A stretch of 64,000 bases of DNA from Pseudomonas sp. URMO17WK12:I11 (GTDB taxonomy: Bacteria; Pseudomonadota; Gammaproteobacteria; Pseudomonadales; Pseudomonadaceae): the NCBI RefSeq assembly GCF_007677725.1, contig NZ_VEDF01000010.1:1-64000 (forward strand), read 5' to 3'. Each line of letters begins with the position of its first letter. Within the stretch, counting starts at the first letter, position 1. The translations under genes were made by a program, and so were the position numbers. The notes under the pieces were generated by a model that did not search any database, was not told the origin of the DNA, and was given only the letters and a program-made list of their open reading frames with translations. This document shows, piece by piece, positions 27,054-34,810 of the stretch.

Positions 27054-28262
27054 TCAGAGCAAACTTCCCAACTGAAAGATCGGCAGATACATCGCCACCA
27101 CCAACCCCCCGACCAGCACCCCGAGGATCAGCACGATCGTGGGCTCCAGCAGGCTGGTCAATTGATCGAGCGTCTGGCTGACCTGTTCTTCGTAGTGGCT
27201 GGCCGACTTGGCCAGCATCGTGTCCAACGTGCCGCTCGATTCACCAATGGCCGTCAGCTGCACCAACAACGGCGCGAACACGCGATCCTCCGCCATCGCC
27301 TGGTGCAGCGCCTGCCCCAATGCCATGCGCTGGCGCAGGCGCTGCACCGCCTGTTCATGCACAGCGTCACCGCAGGCCTTGGCCACCGTGCCCAATGCAT
27401 CCAGCAACGGCACCCCGGCTGCATAGGATGTGGCCAGCGTCCGGGCGAAGCGCGCCAGGGCGGCTTGGCTGAGCAGCCTGCCAAACACCGGCAGACGTAA
27501 CGCCTGCCGGGTTATCCACAAGCGTGATGTCGCATGCGTTTTGAACAGTCTCGCCAACCCCATCCCACCCCCGACGATCAAAACCAACAAAAGCGGTGCC
27601 ACGCGTCCGAGCCCTGTGGATAAATCGATCACCCATTGGGTAAAGCCGGGCAGCTGCGAATCGAACCCGGCGAACAAGCTTTCAAAGCGCGGAATCACCT
27701 CCAGCAGCAACACCGCCGACACGCCCACCCCCGTCAGCAACAGCAATAGCGGATACAACATCGCCTTGCGCACCCGCTTGAGCAGCAGCTGGCGCTGTTC
27801 CAGCAACCCCGCCAACTCCTCCAACAGCCGGTCGAGCGTGCCAGACTGCTCGCCCACGCGAATCAAGTTGCAATACAACCCATCGAACCACGCTGGATGC
27901 CGCTGCAATGCATCCGCCAGCCCCATGCCCGCACCCACATCCCGTTTCAATTTCTCCAGCACCTGCGCCTGCCCCGCCGAACACCCACTGCGCCCCATCA
28001 CCGCAAAGGCCTGCAACAAAGGCACTCCCGCCTTGAGCAACGTCGCCAGTTGCCGACTGAAACTGGCCGGTTCTGCCTTGTGCCGCGCCTTCGGCAAGCG
28101 CCATGCAACCCCGCCAGCCGGTCGCAAGCTCAGCACCTCGATGCCCTGCCGCTGCAGGCCCGCCCGCGCATACGCCGGGCTGCGCCCACTGACTTGCCCG
28201 CCAACTTTCGCCCCATGGGCATCGATGCCCCGCCAGGTGTAGAGATGCGTGGAGTGCTGCAT
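27054..28262 (-). CDS. pilC: Type IV pilus inner-membrane platform PilC
   Basis: Polytopic platform protein, 402 residues, with two GspF-type domains (about 70-190 and 270-395) and three to four membrane segments. Motifs FSRQLATLLKAGVPLLQAF and FARTLATSYAAGVPLLDAL show the internal repeat. The ATG at 28262 follows AAGGA; the open frame extends upstream without a better start. In most pseudomonads pilB lies between pilA and pilC. Here pilC faces pilA directly and there is no pilB. Confidence 0.94.
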   Translation of the reverse strand: MQHSTHLYTWRGIDAHGAKVGGQVSGRSPAYARAGLQRQGIEVLSLRPAGGVAWRLPKARHKAEPASFSRQLATLLKAGVPLLQAFAVMGRSGCSAGQAQVLEKLKRDVGAGMGLADALQRHPAWFDGLYCNLIRVGEQSGTLDRLLEELAGLLEQRQLLLKRVRKAMLYPLLLLLTGVGVSAVLLLEVIPRFESLFAGFDSQLPGFTQWVIDLSTGLGRVAPLLLVLIVGGGMGLARLFKTHATSRLWITRQALRLPVFGRLLSQAALARFARTLATSYAAGVPLLDALGTVAKACGDAVHEQAVQRLRQRMALGQALHQAMAEDRVFAPLLVQLTAIGESSGTLDTMLAKSASHYEEQVSQTLDQLTSLLEPTIVLILGVLVGGLVVAMYLPIFQLGSLL

Positions 28263-28479
28263 GCAAAACGTCCTTTTCTGCCAGTGCGACAAGCCTGGAA
28301 ACAGCTTGCCTCGCCCAAGACCGAGCGCGTGTCCCTGTTGCTCACTAGAGTAGTTCGGCGAAGGCGAAGTCCAGCGCCGCAGGGGTGACAAAAGGTGTCT
28401 GTTCAGGCCTACTGCGCCGCTGCCAGCTGGAGCCGAGCCTGACCTCCACGCGTACACGTATCAATTAAGGAAATCGTTC

Positions 28480-28890
28480 ATGAAAGGGCAGCGCGGTATT
28501 ACCCTGATCGAATTGATGATCGTCGTTGCGATCATCGGCATCCTGGCGACCATCGCCATCCCGATGTACACCAACCACCAGTCACGCACCCAGGCCGCCG
28601 CCGGCCTGCTGGAAATCAGCGCACTGAAAACCGCCATGGACCTGCGCCTGAACGAAGGCAAGAACGTCACCAACGTCACCGAACTGGGCGGCCAGCCGAC
28701 CACCAGCAACTGCGCCATCACCGCCAGCGGCACCGCCGCTGACGGCACTGGTAGCCTGGTCTGCGCCCTGGTCGAAGCCCCGGCCAACATGGCCGGCAAA
28801 AGCCTGACCCTTACGCGCTCGACCACCGGCTGGCGCTGCACCACCGACATCGATGAAGACCTCGCGCCGAAGGGTTGCACGGCGTCGTGA
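28480..28890 (+). CDS. pilA: Major type IV pilin PilA
   Basis: 136-residue type IVa pilin: leader MKGQRG, mature start ITLIELMIVVAIIGIL with Glu5, then the long alpha helix and a C-terminal domain with two cysteine pairs (about residues 79, 93, 122 and 132) that can form the D-loop. ATG start with AAGGAAA upstream. Divergent from pilC; the intergenic region of 217 bases must hold both promoters. Confidence 0.95.
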   Translation: MKGQRGITLIELMIVVAIIGILATIAIPMYTNHQSRTQAAAGLLEISALKTAMDLRLNEGKNVTNVTELGGQPTTSNCAITASGTAADGTGSLVCALVEAPANMAGKSLTLTRSTTGWRCTTDIDEDLAPKGCTAS

Positions 28891-28961
28891 GGGCAGGGGG
28901 ATAAAGGCCGGAGAAACAGGGGTTTACGCGGCAGGCGTGGCAGTGGTACGTTGCGCTACAC

Positions 28962-29037
28962 GCCGGTGTAGCTCAGTCGGTAGAGCAGCGCACTCGTAAC
29001 GCGAAGGTCGCAGGTTCGATTCCTGTCTCCGGCACCA
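28962..29037 (+). tRNA. tRNA-Thr (CGT)
   Basis: 76 bases with encoded CCA; the anticodon loop CTCGTAA gives CGT. Its 3' end is the attachment site of the integrated element that follows. The outer and inner pairs of the anticodon stem look weak as read (G27-A43, A31-C39), so a covariance-model check is worthwhile. Confidence 0.88.
29015..29031 (+). other. attL core in the tRNA-Thr T arm and acceptor stem
   Basis: 17 bases of the tRNA 3' part that recur with one mismatch at 49601-49617. Position (tRNA 3' end, integrase reading away from it) is typical of P4-type integration. Confidence 0.6.
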
Positions 29038-29082
29038 TCCATCTGTTCCGTTACGTCTCTTCTTGCATACGGAGCCTCCTGA

Positions 29083-29105
29083 AAAGCCCGCCAAGTGCGG
29101 GCTTT
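29083..29105 (+). terminator. Terminator after tRNA-Thr
   Basis: AAAGCCCGC / GCGGGCTTT stem with a five-base loop and T-rich tail, 45 bases after the tRNA and inside the element, before the integrase promoter region. Confidence 0.8.
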
Positions 29106-29133
29106 CTTGTTTATGGCTGTCTCGTTCTGTCTC

Positions 29134-29199
29134 TAGGTATATACCGAATTTAGGTATACGCTAGGGTATACGCCGGTTCGACGAGAAAACGTATACCTA
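29134..29199. promoter_or_regulatory. TAGGTATAC repeats at the integrase start (left arm sites)
   Basis: Four related sites: TAGGTATA (29134), TAGGTATACG (29151), TAGGGTATACG (29162) and an inverted GTATACCTA (29191-29199) that runs into the int ATG. The same motif occurs twice at the right end (49525, 49537). The layout suggests integrase or excisionase arm sites that also allow autoregulation of int. Confidence 0.6.
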
Positions 29200-30512
29200 T
29201 GGCACGCACCGTTACGCCCCTCTCAGACCCCAAATGCGAGGCCGCCAAGCCGCGGGACAAGGACTACACCCTGTTCGACGGCCAGGGCCTGTTCCTGCTG
29301 GTCAAGAAGAACGGCAGCAAGATCTGGCGCATGAAGTTCAAGCGGCCGGATGGCAGGGAGGGGCTGGCCACTTTCGGCAACTACCCCGCATTGACGCTCA
29401 AAGCCGCCCGTGAGCGCCGGGCCGAAGCGCTGGGATTGCTGGCGCATGGTAAAGACCCGATCGAGAGTGCCAGGCAGGGGAAGGTCGAAGCGGCGAATGC
29501 GAGGGCCAACACCTTCGGGGTGCTGGCCAAGGACTGGCATGAGGCCTGTTCCAAGAAATGGTCACCAGGACATGCGGCGACGGTATGGCGGCGGATCGAA
29601 ACTTACCTGCTCCCGGCCCTGGGCCAGCGTCCGGTGGCCGGCCTGAAGACCCGCGACCTGCTGGCGCCGCTCAAGGCTGTGGAGAAGCGGGAAGTTCTGG
29701 ATACTGCCGGCCGACTACGGCAGTACATGACTGGGATCATGCGTATGGCTGTCCAGCACGGGCACATCGACACCAACCCAGCGGTAGACCTTCAGGGCGC
29801 AACCGCCACGCGCAAGACTGTCCACCGGCCTGCGCTGGCGCTGGATAGGCTGCCCGAGCTGCTGCAAAGAATCGACAGCGATACCGGCCGGCCGCTGACG
29901 CGCCTGGCCACCCAGCTCACCCTGCTGGTCTTCATCCGATCCAGTGAGCTGCGGTTTGCTCGCTGGCCAGAAATCGACACCGGTCGCTCAATGTGGGAAA
30001 TCCCCGGAGAGCGCCAGCAGATCGAGGGCGTGAAGAACTCGCACCGCGGCTCCAAGATGAGCACGCCCCACCTGGTGCCTCTGAGCCGCCAGGCACTGGC
30101 CACGCTTGAGCAGGTGCGCCAGCTCACCGGCCGCTTCGACCTGGTGTTTGCAGGTGACAGCAACCATTGGAAGCCAATGAGCGAGAACACGGTGAACAAG
30201 GCGCTTCGACGCATGGGCTACGACACAAAGACCGAGGTGTGCGGGCATGGGTTCAGAGCCATGGCCTGTTCCGCGCTCGTCGAATCGGGACTGTGGAGCA
30301 AGGACGCGGTAGAGCGTCAGATGAGCCACCAAGAACGCAACAGTGTGCGAGCGGCCTACATCCATAAGGCCGAGTACATTGAGGAGCGCCGGCTGATGGT
30401 TCAGTGGTGGGCGGATTATCTGGACGCCAATCGGGTGGCCTTCATAACACCTTATGAATACGCCCATCGAACAGAGCGCGTTGCGAATGTCACTACCATC
30501 AAGAGAGCGTAG
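29199..30512 (+). CDS. int: P4-type tyrosine integrase
   Basis: Site-specific tyrosine recombinase, 437 residues, with the N-terminal DUF4102-like arm-binding domain (SDPKCEAAKPRDKDYTLFDG), a core-binding domain (about 105-190) and the catalytic domain. Catalytic residues are visible: R252 in SSELRFARW, H350-x-x-R353 in HGFR, H377 in MSHQERN and Tyr387 in AAYIH. Intact, so integration and excision activity is plausible. It lies 160 bases after its tRNA-Thr target and reads away from it. Confidence 0.95.
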   Translation: MARTVTPLSDPKCEAAKPRDKDYTLFDGQGLFLLVKKNGSKIWRMKFKRPDGREGLATFGNYPALTLKAARERRAEALGLLAHGKDPIESARQGKVEAANARANTFGVLAKDWHEACSKKWSPGHAATVWRRIETYLLPALGQRPVAGLKTRDLLAPLKAVEKREVLDTAGRLRQYMTGIMRMAVQHGHIDTNPAVDLQGATATRKTVHRPALALDRLPELLQRIDSDTGRPLTRLATQLTLLVFIRSSELRFARWPEIDTGRSMWEIPGERQQIEGVKNSHRGSKMSTPHLVPLSRQALATLEQVRQLTGRFDLVFAGDSNHWKPMSENTVNKALRRMGYDTKTEVCGHGFRAMACSALVESGLWSKDAVERQMSHQERNSVRAAYIHKAEYIEERRLMVQWWADYLDANRVAFITPYEYAHRTERVANVTTIKRA

Positions 30513-30593
30513 CGCTGTCCCAGATTAGGGCGGGGAAAAGCGCCGTATGTGGAGATCCTGCATGCGCATGCACAAACCTTACGGAAGCTTTGC

Positions 30594-31586
30594 ATGAGAT
30601 TTTTGAAAGATCCTGAGCCTGTCGTGTACGAGGATAGACTCCATTGCATGGTTAGGTTCGACCCCATTCCTGATGGAGTCGCCTATAACGATAGTGATCC
30701 GTTCTCGCCGTACTTTTTTTGCCCGGAAGGTATGGGTTTCAACATCGTCTATGGAGACATCGTAGAGCTTCTGAATGGGTTCACCACTTCCGAGGTGGGT
30801 GAAATCCGGAAGCTCCTTGTCACGTCTGCCGACGATGCAAAACTGGAATATCGAAGCTATATCGAAGAAGCACTTCCCGGCCTCAGCGCAGACGAATATG
30901 ACGGCGCTGCCAAGATGATACGGGAGAATCGACGCTCCGAGCTGCTGAGAATGTTCCCCCCATCGGATATGAGCCTTTCCAACGGGAAAGAAGTTCTCGA
31001 GGCGCACATCTGGGCCGTTTATGCGTTAGAGGAGTTCAAGCTTGCGCTGGATTTCGCCTCGATTCCCCCTTTCGCTGATGACAGAGAATCACTCTCCAAA
31101 AGCGGATACATTGAGGACATGTTAGATCTGGAATTCCCCCTGCGCATGCCAAAGCCCACCAAGTATGCTCGGGCGGTTCGCGCTATCGGGCGACAGAAAT
31201 CGAACATGATGGATGCTGCCACAAGGCTCGTTTTCGCGACGAAGCATCTCCAATATGCCTTGGTTTTGCTGCACTCCAACCAGATTCAAAAGGATCGTGA
31301 GGCGCTTCGAGCCGTACAAGATAGTCGAATGAAAGGGTTGAATGAAATCAACCGACTCAAGGACGAAGCGGCGAAACAGGCCTTGAAGCTGGCAAGCACC
31401 CTCTGGAACAAGGATTTCGACAAGAAGATTCGCATCGGCGATATGGCGGATTTGGTTTATCGGAAGCTTGCTGATCAAGGTTTCGGATTGGCTCTTCCCG
31501 GGACTAGTGATCGCTTGAAGGAGTGGATCAAGCCGGTAGCTCCAGACTACGCGCGCAAGGGCGGGCGTCGAAAGAAAATATCGTAA
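30594..31586 (+). CDS. Unknown 330-residue protein, left-end cargo
   Basis: Not recognised. The ATG at 30594 follows GGAAG at 6 bases; a GTG at 30549 would add 15 residues. The protein is soluble, acidic in the N-terminal half (YNDSDPFSPYFFCPEGMG; an alpha-helical section near 75-130), then helical, with a basic C-terminus (ARKGGRRKKIS) that could bind nucleic acid. Base composition is more AT-rich than the neighbouring chromosome. It sits between int and alpA, a usual place for accessory genes in P4-like elements. A defence or host-interaction role is possible but not shown. Confidence 0.75.
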   Translation: MRFLKDPEPVVYEDRLHCMVRFDPIPDGVAYNDSDPFSPYFFCPEGMGFNIVYGDIVELLNGFTTSEVGEIRKLLVTSADDAKLEYRSYIEEALPGLSADEYDGAAKMIRENRRSELLRMFPPSDMSLSNGKEVLEAHIWAVYALEEFKLALDFASIPPFADDRESLSKSGYIEDMLDLEFPLRMPKPTKYARAVRAIGRQKSNMMDAATRLVFATKHLQYALVLLHSNQIQKDREALRAVQDSRMKGLNEINRLKDEAAKQALKLASTLWNKDFDKKIRIGDMADLVYRKLADQGFGLALPGTSDRLKEWIKPVAPDYARKGGRRKKIS

Positions 31587-31710
31587 TCGTGACGGTTATG
31601 TAGGTTTCCGTTACGGATATCATCATTTGCGTCACGTCCTACCAATTTTTTCACTTTCTATGCTTGGTCAATCTGTCTCCCGTCATCTACACCAATAGCG
31701 GGAGACACTT

Positions 31711-31980
31711 ATGGCAACCTTAGATTCAGCTGCGGAGGCTGCGAAGAACACCTCTTCAAGCTTTGATCCTGCAATCACCTTGATCCGCATGCCAGCCCTT
31801 GAGGCTATTACCGGTCTCGCTCGGCCCACTGTTTACAAGCGCCTCAAAGACGATCCAACTTTCCCTCGACCGGTGCCACTGAGCAATAGCAAGTCCCGCG
31901 GATCTCCCGTGGGGTTTGTTCTGTCCGAAGTCGAGGCCTGGGTTCGTCAGCGCATCGCTTTACGCGAGGTCGCTGCCTAA
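31711..31980 (+). CDS. AlpA-type DNA-binding regulator
   Basis: 89-residue helix-turn-helix protein with the AlpA pattern: IRMPALEAITGLARPTVYKR, then F-x-V/P-x-S, and a C-terminal EVEAWVRQRIALRE. In CP4-57 and P4-like elements AlpA proteins activate the integrase or act as excisionase. Monocistronic start after a 124-base AT-rich gap; it overlaps the next gene by one base (TAATG). Confidence 0.9.
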   Translation: MATLDSAAEAAKNTSSSFDPAITLIRMPALEAITGLARPTVYKRLKDDPTFPRPVPLSNSKSRGSPVGFVLSEVEAWVRQRIALREVAA

Positions 31981-32282
31981 TGAGCAAAAGAAAGGCCGAC
32001 CAACAGGCCAGCCCCAAAGATATGCAGGTCCATGATACCAGCGGCAGCGCGCAACGTAGTCGTCTTCTTGCGCACCTGCGCCAACATGGTTCGATCAACA
32101 CCTTCCAGGCCATCACGCTGCTGAACATCCTGCGCCCTGGTGCGCGCATCTCTGAGCTGCGGGACCAGGGCCACAACATCGTCACCCACCTAGGCACGCT
32201 CAAGGATGACCAAGGCCGTGAGCACCAGAAGGTGGCCACCTACTTTCTGAGCGCCAGCCCGGCGCAGAAGGTGGCGGTATGA
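31980..32282 (+). CDS. Small winged-helix (HTH_39-like) protein
   Basis: 100 residues. The central part, SQRSRLLAHL-type helix followed by INTFQAITLLNILRPGARISELRDQGHNI, matches the helix-turn-helix domain common in phage regulatory proteins. Role probably DNA binding in the satellite regulatory circuit. Overlaps its neighbours at both ends. Confidence 0.8.
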   Translation: MSKRKADQQASPKDMQVHDTSGSAQRSRLLAHLRQHGSINTFQAITLLNILRPGARISELRDQGHNIVTHLGTLKDDQGREHQKVATYFLSASPAQKVAV

Positions 32283-32926
32283 CGGCCAAGATCATTCCGT
32301 TCGATTACCAAGGGCACGCCGTACGTTTTGATGGCGATGGCTGGCTTCATGCCACTGCAATCGCAGAGCGATTCGGCAAAGAGCCTCACGAGTGGCTGCG
32401 TCTGCCCGACACCGTGTCCTACTTGGCGGCCATTTCTAAAACCGGGAAATTCCCGGAATTGGTTAGGACCAAGCGCGGCCGCTACGGCGGTACCTGGCTC
32501 CACCCAAAGCTGGCGGTAGTGTTTGCCCGCTGGCTTTCTGTGGACTTTGCCGTCTGGTGTGATGAGCAGATCGACGCCCTGCTGCGCGGTGAGCAAGGCA
32601 ACTGGCAGCAAGCCCGCCTGCAATCCGCAGTCGGCTATCGCGGTCTCTGCGATGCCTTGGCCATCGCTTGCGAGGAGCGCGGTACCTCGCCCCAGCGCCA
32701 TCACTTCATCAACGAAGCCCGGTTGATCAACCAGGTGATCACAGGAGAGTTCGCGGGCCGGGATCGTGATCAGCTCAGCGCCGAGGAACTGCTGCTGGTG
32801 TCCCTCATCGAGATCCGCGATGTGCTGCTGATCGGCCAAGGGAAGGACTTCGACACCCGCAAAAAGTCTCTGCTGCGCTACATCCAGAGCCTGCGTGCCA
32901 AGCACCTCAGGAGGGATGTTGCATGA
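32279..32926 (+). CDS. KilA-N domain protein
   Basis: 215 residues. The N-terminal KilA-N domain (about 1-95) reads VRFDGDGWLHATAIAERFGK and GTWLHPKLAVVFARWLSVDFAVWCDEQI, the signature of this DNA-binding fold found in phage antirepressors. The C-terminal half is helical and not recognised. A C4-like RNA lies directly downstream. In phages P1/P7 C4 RNA controls an antirepressor gene, which makes the juxtaposition notable even though the order here differs. Confidence 0.88.
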   Translation: MTAKIIPFDYQGHAVRFDGDGWLHATAIAERFGKEPHEWLRLPDTVSYLAAISKTGKFPELVRTKRGRYGGTWLHPKLAVVFARWLSVDFAVWCDEQIDALLRGEQGNWQQARLQSAVGYRGLCDALAIACEERGTSPQRHHFINEARLINQVITGEFAGRDRDQLSAEELLLVSLIEIRDVLLIGQGKDFDTRKKSLLRYIQSLRAKHLRRDVA

Positions 32927-33060
32927 TGCTGGCGCTCAAGAATCGCGATGAGCGGTCGATAATTCTGGTTGCAGGCAATCGTGATGCTCGGTATGGTTCG
33001 CCCAAATCCACGGTAAATCCCGTGGTCGGGTTTGGTCGCCCGAGCAGATACAGGCGCAAC

Positions 33061-33092
33061 AGCGCCCCATACACGATTGCAGGCGCTTTTTT
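33061..33092 (+). terminator. Hairpin with T run before the C4-like RNA
   Basis: AGCGCC / GGCGCT stem with a 15-base loop followed by seven T. The same hairpin precedes the second C4-like copy (50113-50144), so it is part of the conserved unit. Confidence 0.6.
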
Positions 33093-33120
33093 TGTGCCCG
33101 CAGTGACGCTTTATGGTGGC

Positions 33121-33220
33121 TGTGTGCAGGACACCTTCGGGTGTGCCGGGTTCCTGTATCTCCGGTCGACCAACCTGTACACAGCTGCCACCCATTCGTT
33201 TGGTCGCGAACGTGGCAGCT
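33121..33220 (+). ncRNA. C4-like antisense RNA element, copy 1
   Basis: A 10-bp helix (33121-33130 with 33174-33183) encloses an ACACC-TTCG-GGTGT hairpin and a CCGG-rich arm containing GGTCGACCAACC, which resembles the C4 antisense RNA of phages P1/P7 and many prophages. AGCTGCCAC (33183-33191) is complementary to GTGGCAGCT (33212-33220), just before the ribosome site of the next small gene. A second copy at 50172-50272 keeps the helix through compensating changes. The name C4 is from memory of the family, not a search. Confidence 0.6.
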
Positions 33221-33246
33221 CTCAATCTGATACGGGAGCTACACCA

Positions 33247-33405
33247 ATGCACGCCCTCACTCCGTCCAAAATCCGCGCATACGCCCACCGGCGTCTGGCC
33301 CTGGCCGCACTTCGCGCAAACTCGTCCTTGTCTGTCCGCCTCGCCCGCTACAACCATCACGCCGAAATCGCCCGCGCCCTGGAAGCGCAAGGCGGTGCCC
33401 AGTGA
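33247..33405 (+). CDS. Small basic protein after the C4-like RNA
   Basis: 52 residues, ATG at 33247 preceded by GGGAG. Basic, alanine-rich and helical (YAHRRLALAALRANSSLSVRLARYNHH). Function unknown. The frame is open further upstream, but that part overlaps the structured RNA and is unlikely to be translated. Its stop overlaps the next start (GTGA), so it may work as a translational gate between the RNA switch and the gene chain. Confidence 0.6.
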   Translation: MHALTPSKIRAYAHRRLALAALRANSSLSVRLARYNHHAEIARALEAQGGAQ

Positions 33406-33734
33406 CTCACATTCAGCAGGCCTCCGAAGCTGTACAGGGCTTCATCCAATCTCAGGTCGTCATCACTATTCCCGGCCAGCTATCGATCTGCCTTCCCCCG
33501 GTGGTGGGGCGCAGCCTTGCCGGTGGCATCGCCACCTTGGTGAAAGCCGAGTTCCCGTGCGCTTCCATCAGCATCCAGGGCCGTTGCCGCGACTCTTTGG
33601 TTGGGCTGGGCGATGCTTTGCGCGTGTCTGATGAGGTCCACGCCGCGGTTGTGGAATGTCAGCGCCAGCCGCACCCAGGGGCTGCGCTGGTGGAGCATTT
33701 CAAGGCAGCAGCCCATGTCGGAGGTGCCCAATGA
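33402..33734 (+). CDS. Hypothetical protein of the satellite early operon
   Basis: 110 residues, GTG start overlapping the previous stop. Mixed alpha/beta; no motif recognised. It is held in a chain of ATGA/GTGA overlaps with the genes around it, so the products are probably made at similar levels. Confidence 0.7.
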   Translation: MTHIQQASEAVQGFIQSQVVITIPGQLSICLPPVVGRSLAGGIATLVKAEFPCASISIQGRCRDSLVGLGDALRVSDEVHAAVVECQRQPHPGAALVEHFKAAAHVGGAQ

Positions 33735-34036
33735 GCCACTTCCCAAGCGCGGCGATCCTTGAAGGCAAGGTGCTGCCCGAGGCGGTACTCGATGCCCGCG
33801 ATATGTGCTCGATGAACTTCGCCCGAGAGGAGTTCAATAAGCTGGAGCGCATCCTCTTGCCGCTGCTCGACCCGCTGCTGTGCAACGAGGGAAACACCAT
33901 CGCCTCTGACGTTGCTCGCCACCTTGAGCAAATCCGCATCTTTAGTGCCAACTTCTGCTGGAAGCATCGCCACCTGGGCGCCTCGTATGGCGTCGTAGGC
34001 AAGCGTGCTGACATGGACGGGAGGGCGAGCGCATGA
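33731..34036 (+). CDS. Hypothetical 101-residue helical protein
   Basis: ATG at 33731 overlaps the upstream stop. Helical, with ICSMNFAREEFNKLER-like and ASDVARHLEQIRIFSANFCWKH segments. No function recognised. Confidence 0.7.
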   Translation: MSHFPSAAILEGKVLPEAVLDARDMCSMNFAREEFNKLERILLPLLDPLLCNEGNTIASDVARHLEQIRIFSANFCWKHRHLGASYGVVGKRADMDGRASA

Positions 34037-34248
34037 GTTCTCTTATTCCGCTGCCCGATAGCGCTCAAGACGACCTGCGCGACGTGCAAGGCTTGCTTGT
34101 GCTGCTGAGCATGGCCCTGGCGCTGATAGCCGCCCCGACCACGCCCGTCATCGTCGCCCGCGTCACCGCCGTGATGGCGCAGCACACCGCCATGGCCTGG
34201 GCCGAACTACTGGGCGACGTGATGGATGAGCAAGGGGGCGATCTGTGA
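34033..34248 (+). CDS. Hypothetical 71-residue protein
   Basis: Small protein with one hydrophobic helix (LLVLLSMALALIAAPTTPVIVARV) that may be a membrane segment. Overlaps the upstream gene by 4 bases. Function unknown. Confidence 0.65.
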   Translation: MSSLIPLPDSAQDDLRDVQGLLVLLSMALALIAAPTTPVIVARVTAVMAQHTAMAWAELLGDVMDEQGGDL

Positions 34249-34302
34249 CGACCGTTACCACCGCCGCGTTCCTCGCGACGACTCAGAACTAAGGGGTTAA
34301 AC

Positions 34303-34593
34303 ATGACCAGTTTTCAACAGCGCCTTGCTGCGCTGACGGGATCGGCTTGCCCGAAGAAAGCCACCGAGTTGTTTTACGTGAGTCATCCGAAGGTCGAACG
34401 GGCCTTGCTTGGGCCTTTCCTGAGCCAGGCCGACGCCGAGTGTGGGCGCGTAGTTTTGCGTAGCGCTGACGCGGTGGTGACGGCCTGCCTCGTCGAGTCG
34501 CTGAACGAGCTGACCTACTGGCACGCGGCGAACAATGGCCAGGTCTGCCGGGCCTTCGCTGGCGCTGTCTCCAGGGAGGTGCGCCATGGATAA
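34303..34593 (+). CDS. Hypothetical 96-residue protein
   Basis: ATG at 34303 preceded by AGGGGTT. Contains FYVSHPKVERALLGPFLSQADAECGR. Not recognised; overlaps the next gene by 8 bases. Confidence 0.65.
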   Translation: MTSFQQRLAALTGSACPKKATELFYVSHPKVERALLGPFLSQADAECGRVVLRSADAVVTACLVESLNELTYWHAANNGQVCRAFAGAVSREVRHG

Positions 34594-34810
34594 CCCGAGC
34601 AAGGCGACCGTCTCCCTGGAGGCCCGGTCCCGGCGTGTAGCTGCCCGCCACGGCTTCCTGGCCACCAAGAGCCGCAAGCGCAGCCTGAGTGCCGACCATG
34701 GCGATGGCTTCATGTTGGTGGATGCCTCGACCAACCGTGTGGAGGCCGGCGAGCGTTACGACCTCAGCGCCGAGCAGGTCATTGCCTGCTTCGACAAGGG
34801 GGACGTATGA
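34586..34810 (+). CDS. Hypothetical 74-residue basic protein
   Basis: ATG at 34586 follows GGGAGG. It has a basic N-terminal helix (ARSRRVAARHGFLATKSRKRS) and a C-terminal ERYDLSAEQVIACFDKGD. Possibly nucleic-acid binding. Overlaps the primase gene by 4 bases. Confidence 0.65.
   Translation: MDNPSKATVSLEARSRRVAARHGFLATKSRKRSLSADHGDGFMLVDASTNRVEAGERYDLSAEQVIACFDKGDV

Noticed and set aside
32923..33246. N-terminal extension of the small gene at 33247
   Set aside because: The extension would translate the T7 hairpin and the structured RNA; the same pseudo-protein can be read in copy 2, which shows RNA rather than protein conservation.
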